Positions 28,201 to 37,927 of a stretch of 64,000 bases of DNA are shown piece by piece. The stretch lies in the NCBI RefSeq assembly GCF_000344175.1, contig NZ_ALWW01000002.1, forward strand, positions 1 through 64,000. Direction: 5' to 3'. Each line of letters begins with the position of its first letter. Position 1 is the stretch's first letter. Source of the DNA: Listeria fleischmannii subsp. fleischmannii LU2006-1. GTDB lineage: Bacteria; Bacillota; Bacilli; Lactobacillales; Listeriaceae. The notes under the pieces are model-generated. The model saw only the letters and a list, made by a program, of their open reading frames with translations. It made no database searches and was not told the origin of the DNA. The translations under genes were made by a program, and so were the position numbers.

Positions 28201-28695
28201 GTGTCTTTACAATCAGCACGGTTAGAAGAACATGAAGATCTCTTTTTAATAGGCTTAGCATGGCAGGGAACATTTACCGAGGCTAGAAAGGGTAATATTT
28301 TAAACGTCATTAAAAAAATGCGTTCGTTTCTCGGTGAGGAGTTTACAGAGCTTTACGGGATTTCCATTCACAATATTGAAGAAGGTTTTACGCATTATTC
28401 CGCAGTTTTAGCGGATCACAAACCTAAAACACTTCCAGATGAGCTCGAATGGTTAGAAATCCCAGCACACACTTACTTTGTGGGAAAACACGAGGGAAAA
28501 ACAAATGTGGAGGCAACTTACAAAGAAGTTGCAGCAGAAATTAAAAGACGTCATTATGAACCCTATATGACCGCCAATTTCCCTGTTTTCGACCCACTAC
28601 CATTTAAAATGGAAGTTTTTGATTTAAAACATGATATAAACGAGGAAAGTGAATTTGAAATCCGCATTCCAGTCGTACAAACAATTACAGATTAG
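28201..28695 (+). CDS. GyrI-like effector-binding domain protein
   Basis: A 164-residue protein with the AraC effector-binding/GyrI-like fold pattern: LEWLEIPAHTYFVGKHEG, then YEPYMTANFPVFD and final FEIRIPV. No DNA-binding domain, so it is a stand-alone ligand-binding or sequestering protein. GTG 28201 lies eight bases after SD AAAGGAG; an earlier in-frame GTG is inside the SD. Ligand unknown. Confidence 0.78.
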   Translation: MSLQSARLEEHEDLFLIGLAWQGTFTEARKGNILNVIKKMRSFLGEEFTELYGISIHNIEEGFTHYSAVLADHKPKTLPDELEWLEIPAHTYFVGKHEGKTNVEATYKEVAAEIKRRHYEPYMTANFPVFDPLPFKMEVFDLKHDINEESEFEIRIPVVQTITD

Positions 28696-28725
28696 CGCAG
28701 GTAAAACCTGCGCTATATTTTATTT
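28693..28725 (+). terminator. Terminator after the GyrI-like gene
   Basis: TAGCGCAGGT / ACCTGCGCTA hairpin followed by a T-rich stretch. Confidence 0.75.
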
Positions 28726-28816
28726 CCATGAAAAACTAGCTTGCGAGACTAAGATATGCTATAATGAAAGCGCATTTTTTGTGAATATATTAACAAAAAG
28801 GAAGAAGTGATTTAGT

Positions 28817-29632
28817 TTGTCCTACTACAGTCCAAAAGAAATTACAGAAACTACAATTGAAAAAGGGATTCAAAAAGCGCATTCAAACACGCTTAGCTTA
28901 GTTATTTTAGGTTTTCTTGGAGGTGCGTTTATTTCGCTTGGATACCTCCTTTATATTCGAGTGGTGGGCACGATGCCACATGAATGGGGAAGCTTTGCCA
29001 CCTTTATTGGTGCTAGCGTATTCCCAGTTGGATTAGTTTGTATTTTACTTGGCGGTGGGGAACTCATAACGGGGAATATGATGGCTGTTCCGCTAGCTTT
29101 CTTTGATAAAAAAATTACGTTTACAATGCTTCTTCGTAATCTAGGCATTGTAACGCTTATGAATTTAGTAGGGGCGCTATTTGTAGCATACTTTTTCGGC
29201 CATTTTGTGGGCTTAACAGAAGGTGACTTTTTAGAAAAAACAGTCGCGACTGCTGGGGCTAAAATTAAAGATCCGTTTTGGGTTGCTTTTGTTTCAGGGA
29301 TAGGCTGTAACTGGTTTGTTGGCATGGCGGTCTGGCTATCTTATGGAGCAAAAGATTTTGCGGGTAAAATTTTAGGTATTTGGTTCCCTGTTATGGCTTT
29401 TGTGGCTATTGGATTTCAGCACGTTGTCGCCAATATGTTTATTATCCCAGCCGCTATTTTTGCAGGATCCTACACATGGACAGATTTTATATTAAACGTC
29501 ATTCCTGTATATCTCGGGAACACGGTAGGTGGCGCCATTTTTGTTAGCCTATTTTATTTCCTTGCTTATAAAAAACAAGCTGTACATCCAAAAAAAGAAG
29601 ATATCAGGCAGCCTGTAACAGAAAACGAATAG
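28817..29632 (+). CDS. Formate/nitrite transporter family channel (FNT)
   Basis: A 271-residue protein with six membrane spans. FNT motifs are GGGELITGNMMAVPLA, GIGCNWFVGMAVWL, FVAIGFQHVVANMF and LGNTVGGAIFV. The pentameric channel moves formate, nitrite or similar anions. TTG 28817 start behind SD AAAAGGAAG. From memory it corresponds to lmo0912, and it opens the block that follows L. monocytogenes order. Confidence 0.92.
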   Translation: MSYYSPKEITETTIEKGIQKAHSNTLSLVILGFLGGAFISLGYLLYIRVVGTMPHEWGSFATFIGASVFPVGLVCILLGGGELITGNMMAVPLAFFDKKITFTMLLRNLGIVTLMNLVGALFVAYFFGHFVGLTEGDFLEKTVATAGAKIKDPFWVAFVSGIGCNWFVGMAVWLSYGAKDFAGKILGIWFPVMAFVAIGFQHVVANMFIIPAAIFAGSYTWTDFILNVIPVYLGNTVGGAIFVSLFYFLAYKKQAVHPKKEDIRQPVTENE

Positions 29633-29717
29633 TAAATGAATTGAATTTGTTGCGAAAAATTAAGAACGAATTTAAAAAGATAATAAGTACGATTTAATAA
29701 CTTCGCCTACAGCTTGA

Positions 29718-29745
29718 AGCCGACTTTTATAAAAGTCGGTTTTTA
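29718..29745 (+). terminator. Terminator after the FNT gene
   Basis: CCGACTTTTATAAAAGTCGG hairpin followed by five T residues. Confidence 0.87.
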
Positions 29746-29843
29746 ATTTACCCATAAGAACGAGATGAAGCTATATCCTTTGTAAAATCGTCCATAATTT
29801 CTAAATAAAGGCAATAAAAATAGTGAAGCTATTCTTTTTTTTG

Positions 29844-29895
29844 TTGTAACAAGAAATAAACTGTGTTAAAATAAAACTACAATATGTAGTTTTAT
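29844..29895 (+). promoter_or_regulatory. Promoter with perfect palindrome upstream of the TPR gene
   Basis: TTGTAA (29844-29849), 17 bases, then TAAAAT (29867-29872). A perfect 10-bp inverted repeat ATAAAACTAC (29871-29880) / GTAGTTTTAT (29886-29895) overlaps the -10 end and stops just before the ribosome binding site. Could be an operator or a 5'-UTR hairpin. The 29746-29843 part shows nothing else. Confidence 0.6.
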
Positions 29896-29909
29896 AAGGA
29901 GTGTACAAC

Positions 29910-31675
29910 ATGGAATTAGATGAACGTCTGATTGAAGCTTATAACAATATTTCTGAGGCTAGCTATTATGGGGATGATGAAGACTATGAGAAATATAAGC
30001 AAGATTTACTGGCGCTAGATATTACCGACGGGGAGCAGCTTTATATTATTGCGCAACATTTTATGCAAGGTTTAAGTTCATATGAAATTGCTAAGGCATT
30101 ACTCCAAAAAATTACTAAAAATAGCGAATTTTATAGTAAGGGATGTATTGTACTTTCAGATGTCGAACGCTTTGGTTTTGAAAATTATGAAGGAGCATTT
30201 GCGATTTTAGATGAGGCTATTGCGAGTGGTGCGGGAGTTGACAATATTTTATTTGCTAAAGCACGAATATATGTTGATTTAGAACAAAATCAAGAAGCAC
30301 TAGCGCATTTGGAACAAATTAATCCTGATAAAATGGAAAATTATTCAAATATCCTTAATTGGTATATGACGGTTTATCGAAAATTGGACAATCTTAAAAA
30401 AGCTCATGAAACGTTTGAATTAGCAAAATCAAAATATGCAACTGACTACAGCTATCCAACAGTTGTACTCAGCTATGCTCGTTTTCTCATAGCAGAAGAA
30501 AAGTACCAAGAAGCATTAATGATTCTAGAGGAAGTAACACAACTATCAAAGGATTATATAGGCGCCCTTTCTGAGTGGCAAAACATTTACCGACAATTAG
30601 ATGAACCTAATAAGGCTGATTTGTACATGAGATGGCAGCATATATTAGAACATGCTTGGGCACACGATGGAGTTATAAATTCAGCAATTTGGCAGTCAGA
30701 AACCGATTTAGATAAATTGCAATTTTGGAACCAGATTTCAAAAGATAGCCCAGAATATTATTATGCAAAGTTGCAAATCGCCTTTATTGCATTTGATTTA
30801 AATGAGATTGAGATAAGTAAAGAGATACTTACTGCTATTCCGGAAATGGAAAAAAATCGCATAGAAGAGGAATATGATTATGACTTTCAAACCCTCTTTC
30901 AAAAGCTTGATGAGAAATTACAAGCTACTGCACGACCGGAAACAGTACCTAAAGATGCCTTTTTGATAAAAAAGAAAATATTTGGGTATTAGGTCAAAAA
31001 ATTGATAGACAAGCTTATATTGGTGAAGTTTTAGAGTGGGATATAGACGGTCGTTTATCAGAAAAATCGATTTATACGGGTAATGAAGGTGATACAGTTA
31101 CTTTTGAAGCCTACAACCAAGCTTTCGAAACAGAGAGCAGTGGTAGATGGGTAGAGGGTTTAATGGTTGAAAATATAGTTTATCGCTGTTCGAATAGTGA
31201 TGAACTTGAAAGTAGTTACGGGGTAGAAGATCCCGCTGTTACGAAAGCGGTTGGAACAAAATTCTCGTTATTAAACCAGACAATGGCTATTGCGCTCTAC
31301 AACCAATCAGGAGACTTTATTGGTGAAAAAGATCTTAGCGAAGGAAATGAGTTCCCAGAAGGATTTTTTGATTCTCTAACAAGAGAGCTATTTCGTGTTT
31401 ATAGTGCAGCGCATCACGGGGTATATAGTCTAATTGCAAAACGACTTGCTAAGGTCAACCGCGAAGATTTACAAGGTGAAGAATTACAAAGTTTGTATGA
31501 TGCGTTCGCGTTTATTGCAGCACATGTAGAAGGGAATAATGTTGTCATTGACGATGATTTTATTAGCGGACATGGTCAATTGAGCAATTCTTCTTTTCAA
31601 CAATACGATGTTAATTTTAGTGGGTTTATCGAAACACAAGCCAGAAAATATTTAAAAGAGATAGTGGCAAAATAA
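29910..31675 (+). pseudogene. TPR-repeat protein of unknown function, single-base frameshift
   Basis: ATG 29910 behind SD AAGGAG. The N-terminal 300 residues are helical repeats of TPR type (ILDEAIASGAGVDNILFAKA, QEALAHLEQINPDK, LDNLKKAHETFELAKSKYA). The frame ends at 30990-30992. Reading one T more in the T5 run at 30960-30964 gives DKKENIWVLGQKIDRQAYIG and continues through a second, unassigned C-terminal domain to 31675. Total about 588 residues. I do not recognise the C-terminal domain. Acidic, no signal peptide, so cytoplasmic. Confidence 0.75.
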
Positions 31676-31828
31676 TCCACATTTGTTTATTTTATGATGG
31701 AATCAAAAGAATCCTCTTACAGCTACAAGTAAAAAAGGCACGAAATGTGTTAAGCTAAAACTTGAAAGTGAAAAGAGGATTTTTTTGCTTCATATAGAAA
31801 ATCGGAGCCTAAGTTTTAAATTCACGAC

Positions 31829-32041
31829 TTGCAAAAAAAGTAAAATGACTTTATACTTAAACTATTCTATCAAAGGGGTGTTATCTTTAAGCCAATGAAA
31901 TTATAATCCTGTTTTATATGAAAAAATGAAGGCAAGACCATTTTTTTCGGACAGGATACGTATGCTCATTTCGCTTGTTAACATCGTGCGACTATGTTTA
32001 TTTGTGTACTCCTATCCGAAAACTCGGCAGGAGGTTTTTTT
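31829..32041 (+). promoter_or_regulatory. Attenuator leader of the ABC-F gene
   Basis: Promoter TTGCAA (31829-31834), 17 bases, TATACT (31852-31857). Near the end, CTCCT..CCGA-AAAC-TCGG..AGGAG (32009-32033) plus seven T can form a terminator that also hides the SD CAGGAGG. The upstream arm TTTTCGGACAGGA (31944-31956) can instead pair with TCCTATCCGAAAA (32010-32022), which excludes it. A 30-codon leader frame starts at ATG 31962 with SD AGGA and overlaps the ABC-F start. Ribosome-targeting drugs controlling Vga-type genes by this logic is known; L. monocytogenes has such a leader (rli53) at lmo0919. The remainder of 31676-31828 holds no gene. Confidence 0.65.
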
Positions 32042-33634
32042 ATGTTTACATTAGAAGTAAAAGATTTGAAAAAAGAAATAGGTGCTAGAACACTGTTTGA
32101 GATTAGCCATTTAACGGCGAAACGCGGGGATAAAATTGGTATTGTGGGACGTAACGGTACGGGTAAGACCACTTTGCTTGAAATTTTAGCGGGTGTTTCT
32201 GAACAAGACGCTGGTGAGGTTTTGCGTGACGGAACGACCGGCTACATCCGCCAAATTAATCCGCAAGATGAACGTCTTAGTGGTGGGGAAAAAACGCGTA
32301 AGTTAATTCAGGAAGTGTTGCGCACAAGGCCGCAGCTTATATTTGCGGATGAGCCTACATCGAATTTGGATGCAGATAGTGCGGCGCATTTAAAACGCGA
32401 TTTTAAGAAATTTTCAGGCACGATTTTTGTTATTTCACATGACCGGGATTTTCTAGATGCGGTTTGTTCGGAGATTTGGGAACTGGAAGGTGAGGAGATT
32501 ACGCGTTACAAGGGGAACTATTCGCACTATCGTTTGCAAAAGGATAATGAACGAGAAGCACAGCAAAAAGCGTATTCAGAAAATATGGCGGAGAAAAAAC
32601 GGTTGGAATCTGCTATTTCATACCGCAAAGATATGGCAGGTAGTATGGATGCCAAGCAAGAAAAATTATTTAAGAAAGGCCTCACAAGAAAAGAAGTTGC
32701 GTATGGCAGAATGTTTAAGGGTGGGCAACAAAAAAGCCAACATAAAACGATTAAAGCTACCGAAAAACGACTAGAACGACTCGAACACGTCGATAAACCA
32801 TTCCAGTTTAAGCCGGTTAAAATTAGGCTACCAGAGACGAGACGTCTTAAAAAGGGCACTTCTCTTTTGCAAATTTCTGCAGGAGACGTAAAAGTTCCAG
32901 GGAAGAAGCTTTTTAAAACGGAGGCTTTTTCCATAAAAGTAGGAGAAAAGATTGCGCTTGTTGGAAAAAATGCCAGCGGGAAGACAAGCTTTTTGCGGGC
33001 GATTTTAAACGAGGACGATTTGATTCGGCGGACAAATGAAGTACGAATCGCATACTTCGACCAAGAACTGGCAGGGCTTGTTACGAGTGAGACGTTAATT
33101 GAAAACGTAAATCGAGTGAATGCCCACGACAAACAACTTGCGATGGACGTTTTAGGTAGCATGCACTTTTCACAGGCCGATTTAAATAAAAAAGTGGCGA
33201 TTTTATCTGGCGGTGAGCGTGTCAAATTGTATTTATCAATGATTTTACTAAGCGACGCCAATTTGCTTATTTTAGATGAGCCTACAAACTATTTGGATAT
33301 TGACGCGATGGAAGCACTAGAAAGTATGATTCGCGAATTTGACGGCGCCGTTTTATTTGTCTCGCATGATGGGGCCTTTGTGCGAAATGTCTCGGAGCAG
33401 GTGATTCGTATTGCTGATGGGACAATGAAATGGATACCAAAAGCGATGACGGACATCGTAAAGGAAGAGAGTGAGGCACGCGTGACAGTGGCAGAAGATA
33501 AACTTGTTGTCCAACTACGCCTAACAGAAATCGCTGCGAAGCTTTCTGACCCGAAAATAAGTGCTAAAGAGAAAGATGAGCTAAACGAGGCGTATATGCG
33601 TAATAGCCAGATTTTGCGGCAACTTGAAGAGTGA
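32042..33634 (+). CDS. ABC-F ribosomal protection ATPase, Vga type
   Basis: A 530-residue protein with two ATP-binding cassettes and no membrane spans. Cassette 1 has Walker A GRNGTGKTT (residues 36-44), signature LSGGEKTR and DEPTSNLD, with an unusually short gap between Walker A and signature, as in Vga proteins. Cassette 2 has GKNASGKT, LSGGERVKL and DEPTNYLD. The inter-domain linker is long and basic, as needed to reach the peptidyl transferase centre. Predicted to dislodge lincosamide/streptogramin A/pleuromutilin drugs. The equivalent of lmo0919 by position. ATG 32042 follows SD CAGGAGG; an in-frame ATG 31994 lies in the leader. Confidence 0.9.
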   Translation: MFTLEVKDLKKEIGARTLFEISHLTAKRGDKIGIVGRNGTGKTTLLEILAGVSEQDAGEVLRDGTTGYIRQINPQDERLSGGEKTRKLIQEVLRTRPQLIFADEPTSNLDADSAAHLKRDFKKFSGTIFVISHDRDFLDAVCSEIWELEGEEITRYKGNYSHYRLQKDNEREAQQKAYSENMAEKKRLESAISYRKDMAGSMDAKQEKLFKKGLTRKEVAYGRMFKGGQQKSQHKTIKATEKRLERLEHVDKPFQFKPVKIRLPETRRLKKGTSLLQISAGDVKVPGKKLFKTEAFSIKVGEKIALVGKNASGKTSFLRAILNEDDLIRRTNEVRIAYFDQELAGLVTSETLIENVNRVNAHDKQLAMDVLGSMHFSQADLNKKVAILSGGERVKLYLSMILLSDANLLILDEPTNYLDIDAMEALESMIREFDGAVLFVSHDGAFVRNVSEQVIRIADGTMKWIPKAMTDIVKEESEARVTVAEDKLVVQLRLTEIAAKLSDPKISAKEKDELNEAYMRNSQILRQLEE

Positions 33635-33691
33635 ATTATGGGTATTTTTGTGATAAAGTGGAGATAAGCTAAATTAAAGAGAGGTAATAGT

Positions 33692-34909
33692 ATGGGGCAG
33701 AGCGATATAGAAGACAGGTTAAAGATGAAAAAGGTAGAAATGGAACACTTAGTGCAGTTTAATGAATTACTCCGTTATGTGTTTCAAGTGACGAACCAAG
33801 ATTTGCAGGAAGTAGGATACGAGGAAGGTGAAATCGAGCAGGCTAAACGTCCTGTTTTAAAACAAGCAGATGTGTTGGGCTGGTTTGACGGCGACAAGCT
33901 TGTTTCGCAACTCGCAGTTTATCCGCTAAAAGTCAACATTCATGGTGTAATATATGATATGGGTGGTGTGACTGGTGTTGGAACGTATCCGGAATATGCG
34001 AACTTTGGTTTAATGCACCAGCTTATGCGGCAAAGTTTAAAGGATATGCGTGATCGTAAACAAACGGTGTCTTATTTATTTCCGTATTCGATTCCGTATT
34101 ATCGCCGAAAAGGTTGGGAAATTATTTCAGATATGATGACCTTTTCTATTAAAGATACGCAACTGCCTAATTTAGTTCAAGTATCTGGAATGGTGGAGCG
34201 AACGGATATTTACCATCCGGATATTAAATTAACCTATGATCGTTTTGCGCGTGAAAATCATGCGGCGATGATTCGAGATGAACTTTCCTGGGAAGAATAT
34301 TTTCGCTGGGAAAAAGAGGAACTTACGGCAGGTATTTACTACAATGCGAACCACGAGCCGCTTGGTTTTGTCTTTTACTGGATTGCGGACGATATTTTTT
34401 ATATGAAAGAAATGATTTATTTAACGGAAGAGGCGCGGTCAGGCTTATGGAATTTTATTAGTGCGCATTTTTCAATGGTGACGGATGTGAAGGGGCGGAC
34501 CTATACAAACGAACCGATTGCGTATTTACTTGAAGATAGCGAAATTGTAGAAACGATACAGCCTTATTATATGGCGCGCATTGTGGACGTGGAAGGCTTT
34601 TTGGAAAAATATCCATTTCGTTTTAGCGAAGGGGAAGCGGCTTTTCATTTTGTTGTGCAAGACCCGTTACTGGAATGGAATCAAGGTGTCTTCACTATTT
34701 CGTTCGAAAACGGACAAAAAAAGATTACGAAAGAAGCGGCGGGACCTGCGATTACAGTGGACATTAAAGCACTGACAACGTTGCTATTTAGCTACAAACG
34801 GCCGAGCTACCTTGCTAAAATTGGACGCATCCAAGCAGATAAAAGAGCGATACAACTACTCGAAAAACTCATTCCTACTGAAACAGCTTATTTTTCCGAT
34901 TATTTTTAA
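33692..34909 (+). CDS. Eis-like GNAT N-acetyltransferase
   Basis: A 405-residue protein with the Eis architecture. The N-terminal GNAT domain has VTGVGTYPEYANFGLMHQLM for acetyl-CoA binding and SYLFPYSIPYYRRKGWE. A second GNAT-like domain and a C-terminal sterol carrier-like domain (TKEAAGPAITVDIKALTTLL) follow. Eis enzymes acetylate amines, including some aminoglycosides and peptides; the substrate here is unknown. SD GAGAGG precedes ATG 33692. It lies 57 bases after the ABC-F gene. Confidence 0.87.
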   Translation: MGQSDIEDRLKMKKVEMEHLVQFNELLRYVFQVTNQDLQEVGYEEGEIEQAKRPVLKQADVLGWFDGDKLVSQLAVYPLKVNIHGVIYDMGGVTGVGTYPEYANFGLMHQLMRQSLKDMRDRKQTVSYLFPYSIPYYRRKGWEIISDMMTFSIKDTQLPNLVQVSGMVERTDIYHPDIKLTYDRFARENHAAMIRDELSWEEYFRWEKEELTAGIYYNANHEPLGFVFYWIADDIFYMKEMIYLTEEARSGLWNFISAHFSMVTDVKGRTYTNEPIAYLLEDSEIVETIQPYYMARIVDVEGFLEKYPFRFSEGEAAFHFVVQDPLLEWNQGVFTISFENGQKKITKEAAGPAITVDIKALTTLLFSYKRPSYLAKIGRIQADKRAIQLLEKLIPTETAYFSDYF

Positions 34910-34915
34910 ACATAG

Positions 34916-34946
34916 GGTGCCTTACTATTTTGTAAGGTGCTTTTTT
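34916..34946 (+). terminator. Terminator after the acetyltransferase
   Basis: GTGCCTTAC / GTAAGGTGC hairpin (two G-T pairs) followed by six T residues. Confidence 0.78.
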
Positions 34947-35014
34947 GTGACTTGATTTCTGCTTAGAAGAGGAATAAAATAAACAAAGATTTGAGACAGA
35001 AAGAAGGTCCAAAA

Positions 35015-36033
35015 TTGTTTAGTCATTTACCTAATTCATTTTTACAGATGAATACGATTTTTATATCTATTTTAATAGAAGCACTACCTTTCGTTTTAAT
35101 TGGCGTTTTTATTGCTGGTTTTATTCAAATGTTTATTTCTGAAAAATTTATCGCGCGTGTGATTCCTAAAAATCGATTTTAGCCGTTGTTGTAGGTTCTT
35201 GTATCGGTGTTCTATTTCCTTCTTGTGAATGCGGAATCGTACCGATTGTTCGTAATTTGTTAAAAAAAGGAGTGCCACTTCATGCGGGAATTGCTTTTAT
35301 GCTCACGGCACCTATTATTAACCCGGTCGTCCTTTTTTCTACATACGTAGCATTTGGTAGTACATGGGAAATTCCTATTTTACGTGTGGTCGGCAGTCTG
35401 GTTGTGGCCATGGTCGTGGGGAATTTAATTGCCTTTTTCTACAAAGGAGAGGGCTTAAAAGAGAAAATTTTAAATACAGAAAGTGATGTTAAAGAAGAAG
35501 TAGAATTGGTTCAAACACCACCCTTAATGCTTGCGGATAGCTCTGTTCCAGTTACCCAGTTTACGATGCTTGAAACAAGTCAGGAGGAACATCACCATTC
35601 TCATGAACATGCGCATCATAGTCATACTGAAATGAATTTTGGTCAAAAATTGTGGCATACAGCACAACATTCAGTAGATGAATTTTTTTCAGTAGGGAAG
35701 TATTTAGTTTTTGGTGCATTTATCGCGGCTGCTATGCAAACGTATATTAAAACATCCACGCTTATGCAAATCGGACACGGTCCCATCTTATCCATTTTAC
35801 TCATGATGGTACTCGCCTTTATTTTATCCCTTTGCTCGGAAGCAGATGCTTTTATCGGTGCCTCATTCCGAAGCATCTTTTCAACCCAGTCTATCGTAGC
35901 ATTTCTCGTATTTGGTCCCATGCTTGACATCAAAAATTTAATGATGATGCTGGCTTCTTTTAAAGTCAAATTTGTCCTTTTTCTCGTTACAACGGTTACG
36001 ATTGTGGTCTTCATTTACGCCCTAATTATTTAG
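35015..36033 (+). pseudogene. Permease of the PF03773 family (YcgR-like) with His-rich loop, single-base frameshift
   Basis: TTG 35015 behind SD AAGAAGG. Frame 1 reads to PKNRF at 35182. One more T in the run 35177-35180 continues into LAVVVGSCIGVLFPSCECGI, the conserved Cys-Glu-Cys region of this permease family, and on through AFMLTAPIINPV and SEADAFIGASF to 36033. A His-rich cytoplasmic loop (HHHSHEHAHHSH) lies mid-protein. The partner gene 16 bases downstream (TIGR03943) is the usual companion (B. subtilis ycgR-ycgQ). Metal or thiol-linked transport is likely; the substrate is unproven. Confidence 0.82.
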
Positions 36034-36048
36034 AAAAGGAGGATTTTC

Positions 36049-36888
36049 ATGTTACGCGCATTTATATTATTAGGTTTTGGCTTTTATATGATGTTTCTGC
36101 ATATTTCCGGAGATATTAGTAAATATATTAATATGAAGTATTCCTATCTCTCCTTTTCAGCTATGATAGCCTCTTTTTTACTTGCTATCATTCAACTCAT
36201 TATGGTCTTCCGAGATGAAGACGAAACGAGCCATGAACACGCAGGACATATCCATTCAGGAGAAAATACGATTTGGAAAAAATTCTTTGTCTATACACTT
36301 CTTGCCTATCCACTCGTTGTGGGATTTTTATTCCCTGTCGCGACACTCGACTCAACCATTGTCTCAGCAAAAGGATTTCATTTTCCAAAAAACAATGCAG
36401 CTGGTGATGATCCGTATGCGGCGAATCAATTTCTAAGGCCGGATACAAGTGGTTATTTTGGTAAGACGGATTATGAAAAAATGATGGAGAAAGAAAAAGC
36501 GCTCATTATCCATCAAAATCCAATCGTAGTAACGGATGAAAATTATTTAATGACCATGGAAATTTTATATAATTATCCAGGGGAATTTACAGGTAAGAAA
36601 ATTAAATTTACAGGCTTTGTTTATAATGACCCCGTCACTAAATCAGGCAATCTCTTTTTATTCCGCTTTGGTATTATCCACTGTGTGGCGGATTCGGGCG
36701 TATTTGGTATGCTTGTTAAAATGCCGGAGGGGACAGAAAAGCTAGCCAACGATACATGGATTAGTGTTTCTGGTGAAATTACGCAAGACTATTATGCTCC
36801 GTTTAAAATGAATATCCCGTCACTTGAAGTAGAAAAATATATGAAAATCGATAAGCCAAAAGAAGTATACGTTTACCGAAAATATTAA
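36049..36888 (+). CDS. TIGR03943 family membrane protein (YcgQ-like)
   Basis: A 279-residue protein. Two N-terminal membrane spans are separated from a third by a loop with SHEHAGHIHSG (possible metal ligands). A large C-terminal extracytoplasmic domain follows, with FTGFVYND and FRFGIIHCVADSGV motifs typical of the TIGR03943/DUF1980 family. It always accompanies the PF03773 permease, here just upstream, and the two presumably form one transporter. SD AAAGGAGG precedes ATG 36049. Confidence 0.87.
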   Translation: MLRAFILLGFGFYMMFLHISGDISKYINMKYSYLSFSAMIASFLLAIIQLIMVFRDEDETSHEHAGHIHSGENTIWKKFFVYTLLAYPLVVGFLFPVATLDSTIVSAKGFHFPKNNAAGDDPYAANQFLRPDTSGYFGKTDYEKMMEKEKALIIHQNPIVVTDENYLMTMEILYNYPGEFTGKKIKFTGFVYNDPVTKSGNLFLFRFGIIHCVADSGVFGMLVKMPEGTEKLANDTWISVSGEITQDYYAPFKMNIPSLEVEKYMKIDKPKEVYVYRKY

Positions 36889-36978
36889 TTTTAGGTTGCG
36901 GATTTGGTATGATTACGTTATGCTTATTTTTGTGAACTGTTTACGTTTTCACGAATCGATAAAAGGATGGACTTAACA

Positions 36979-37899
36979 ATGAATGATTACCGTCATTACT
37001 ATCATTTTCCGCGCAGCGACTGGCAGGAACTGGAAGTAAGTAAAGACCAAATTTTAACTTCAGAAGAACTCGAACAAATTCGTGGGTTAAACGACCGAAT
37101 TTCTCTTCAAGATATATCTGAAATTTATTTGCCGCTTATTAAACTAATTGCTATTCAGTACCATGAAGCGATTTTTATTCACGGTGAAAAAATGGAGTAT
37201 TTAAAGAAAAAGGAAGAGCGCCCGCCCTTTATTATTGCGCTTGCTGGTTCGGTTGCAGTGGGAAAAAGTACCACAGCACGTGTGCTGAAGCTTATGCTGG
37301 ATCGCTGGTTTTCTAAAACACGTGAAGTTGAACTTGTGACGACAGATGGGTTTTTATATCCGAACAAAGAGCTTGAACAGCGTGGAATTATGAATAAAAA
37401 GGGCTTTCCGGAAAGTTATGATAAAAATCGTTTTATTGATTTTTTAGTGGATTTGAAAACGAACAAAAAGAATGTGGACGTTCCGCTTTATTCTCACCTT
37501 ACGTATGATGTGCTGAAAGAGACCCGCACACTTAGAAATCCCGATATTGTTATCGTAGAGGGTATTAATGTTTTACAAATGGACGCTTCGTCAGCCTTCT
37601 TCCCACGCGATTTTTTTGATTTTGCGATTTATATGGACGCCGCAGAGGATAGTATTAAACGCTGGTATTTGGAACGCTTTTTTATGCTCCGGGAAACGGC
37701 TTTCCAAGACACAAGTTCCTATTTTCATCAATATACGAAAATTAGCGAACAAGAAGCGGAAAGATATGCGCTTGAAATCTGGGACACCATCAATGGCTTA
37801 AATTTAAAAGAAAATATTGAAACAACCAAATATCGCGCTGACCTGATTTTGCATAAAGGGGACAATCATCTTATTTCAGACATTTATTTGCGAAAATAA
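36979..37899 (+). CDS. coaA: Pantothenate kinase, type I
   Basis: A 306-residue protein with Walker A GSVAVGKSTTA (residues 90-100), TTDGFLYPN, GFPESYD and YSHLTYD, IVEGINVLQ, and the C-terminal FFDFAIYMDA, WYLERF and LRETAF. All are standard for CoaA. It phosphorylates pantothenate with ATP, the first step of CoA synthesis. ATG 36979 is preferred to in-frame ATG 36967, which overlaps SD AAAAGGA. From memory it equals lmo0922. Confidence 0.95.
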   Translation: MNDYRHYYHFPRSDWQELEVSKDQILTSEELEQIRGLNDRISLQDISEIYLPLIKLIAIQYHEAIFIHGEKMEYLKKKEERPPFIIALAGSVAVGKSTTARVLKLMLDRWFSKTREVELVTTDGFLYPNKELEQRGIMNKKGFPESYDKNRFIDFLVDLKTNKKNVDVPLYSHLTYDVLKETRTLRNPDIVIVEGINVLQMDASSAFFPRDFFDFAIYMDAAEDSIKRWYLERFFMLRETAFQDTSSYFHQYTKISEQEAERYALEIWDTINGLNLKENIETTKYRADLILHKGDNHLISDIYLRK

Positions 37900-37926
37900 C
37901 CGCCTAAATCTACTAGGCGGTTTTTA
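37898..37926 (+). terminator. Terminator after coaA
   Basis: ACCGCCTA / TAGGCGGT hairpin followed by TTTT. Confidence 0.85.
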
Positions 37927-37927
37927 C

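Noticed and set aside
31994-32041. Upstream in-frame ATG as start of the ABC-F protein
   Set aside because: The 16 extra residues are encoded by the attenuator hairpin and SD; ATG 32042 has the proper spacing to CAGGAGG.
32527-33261. 244-residue open frame opposite the ABC-F gene
   Set aside because: It is the antisense of conserved ABC cassettes, Ser/Phe/Lys-rich, without SD or promoter.
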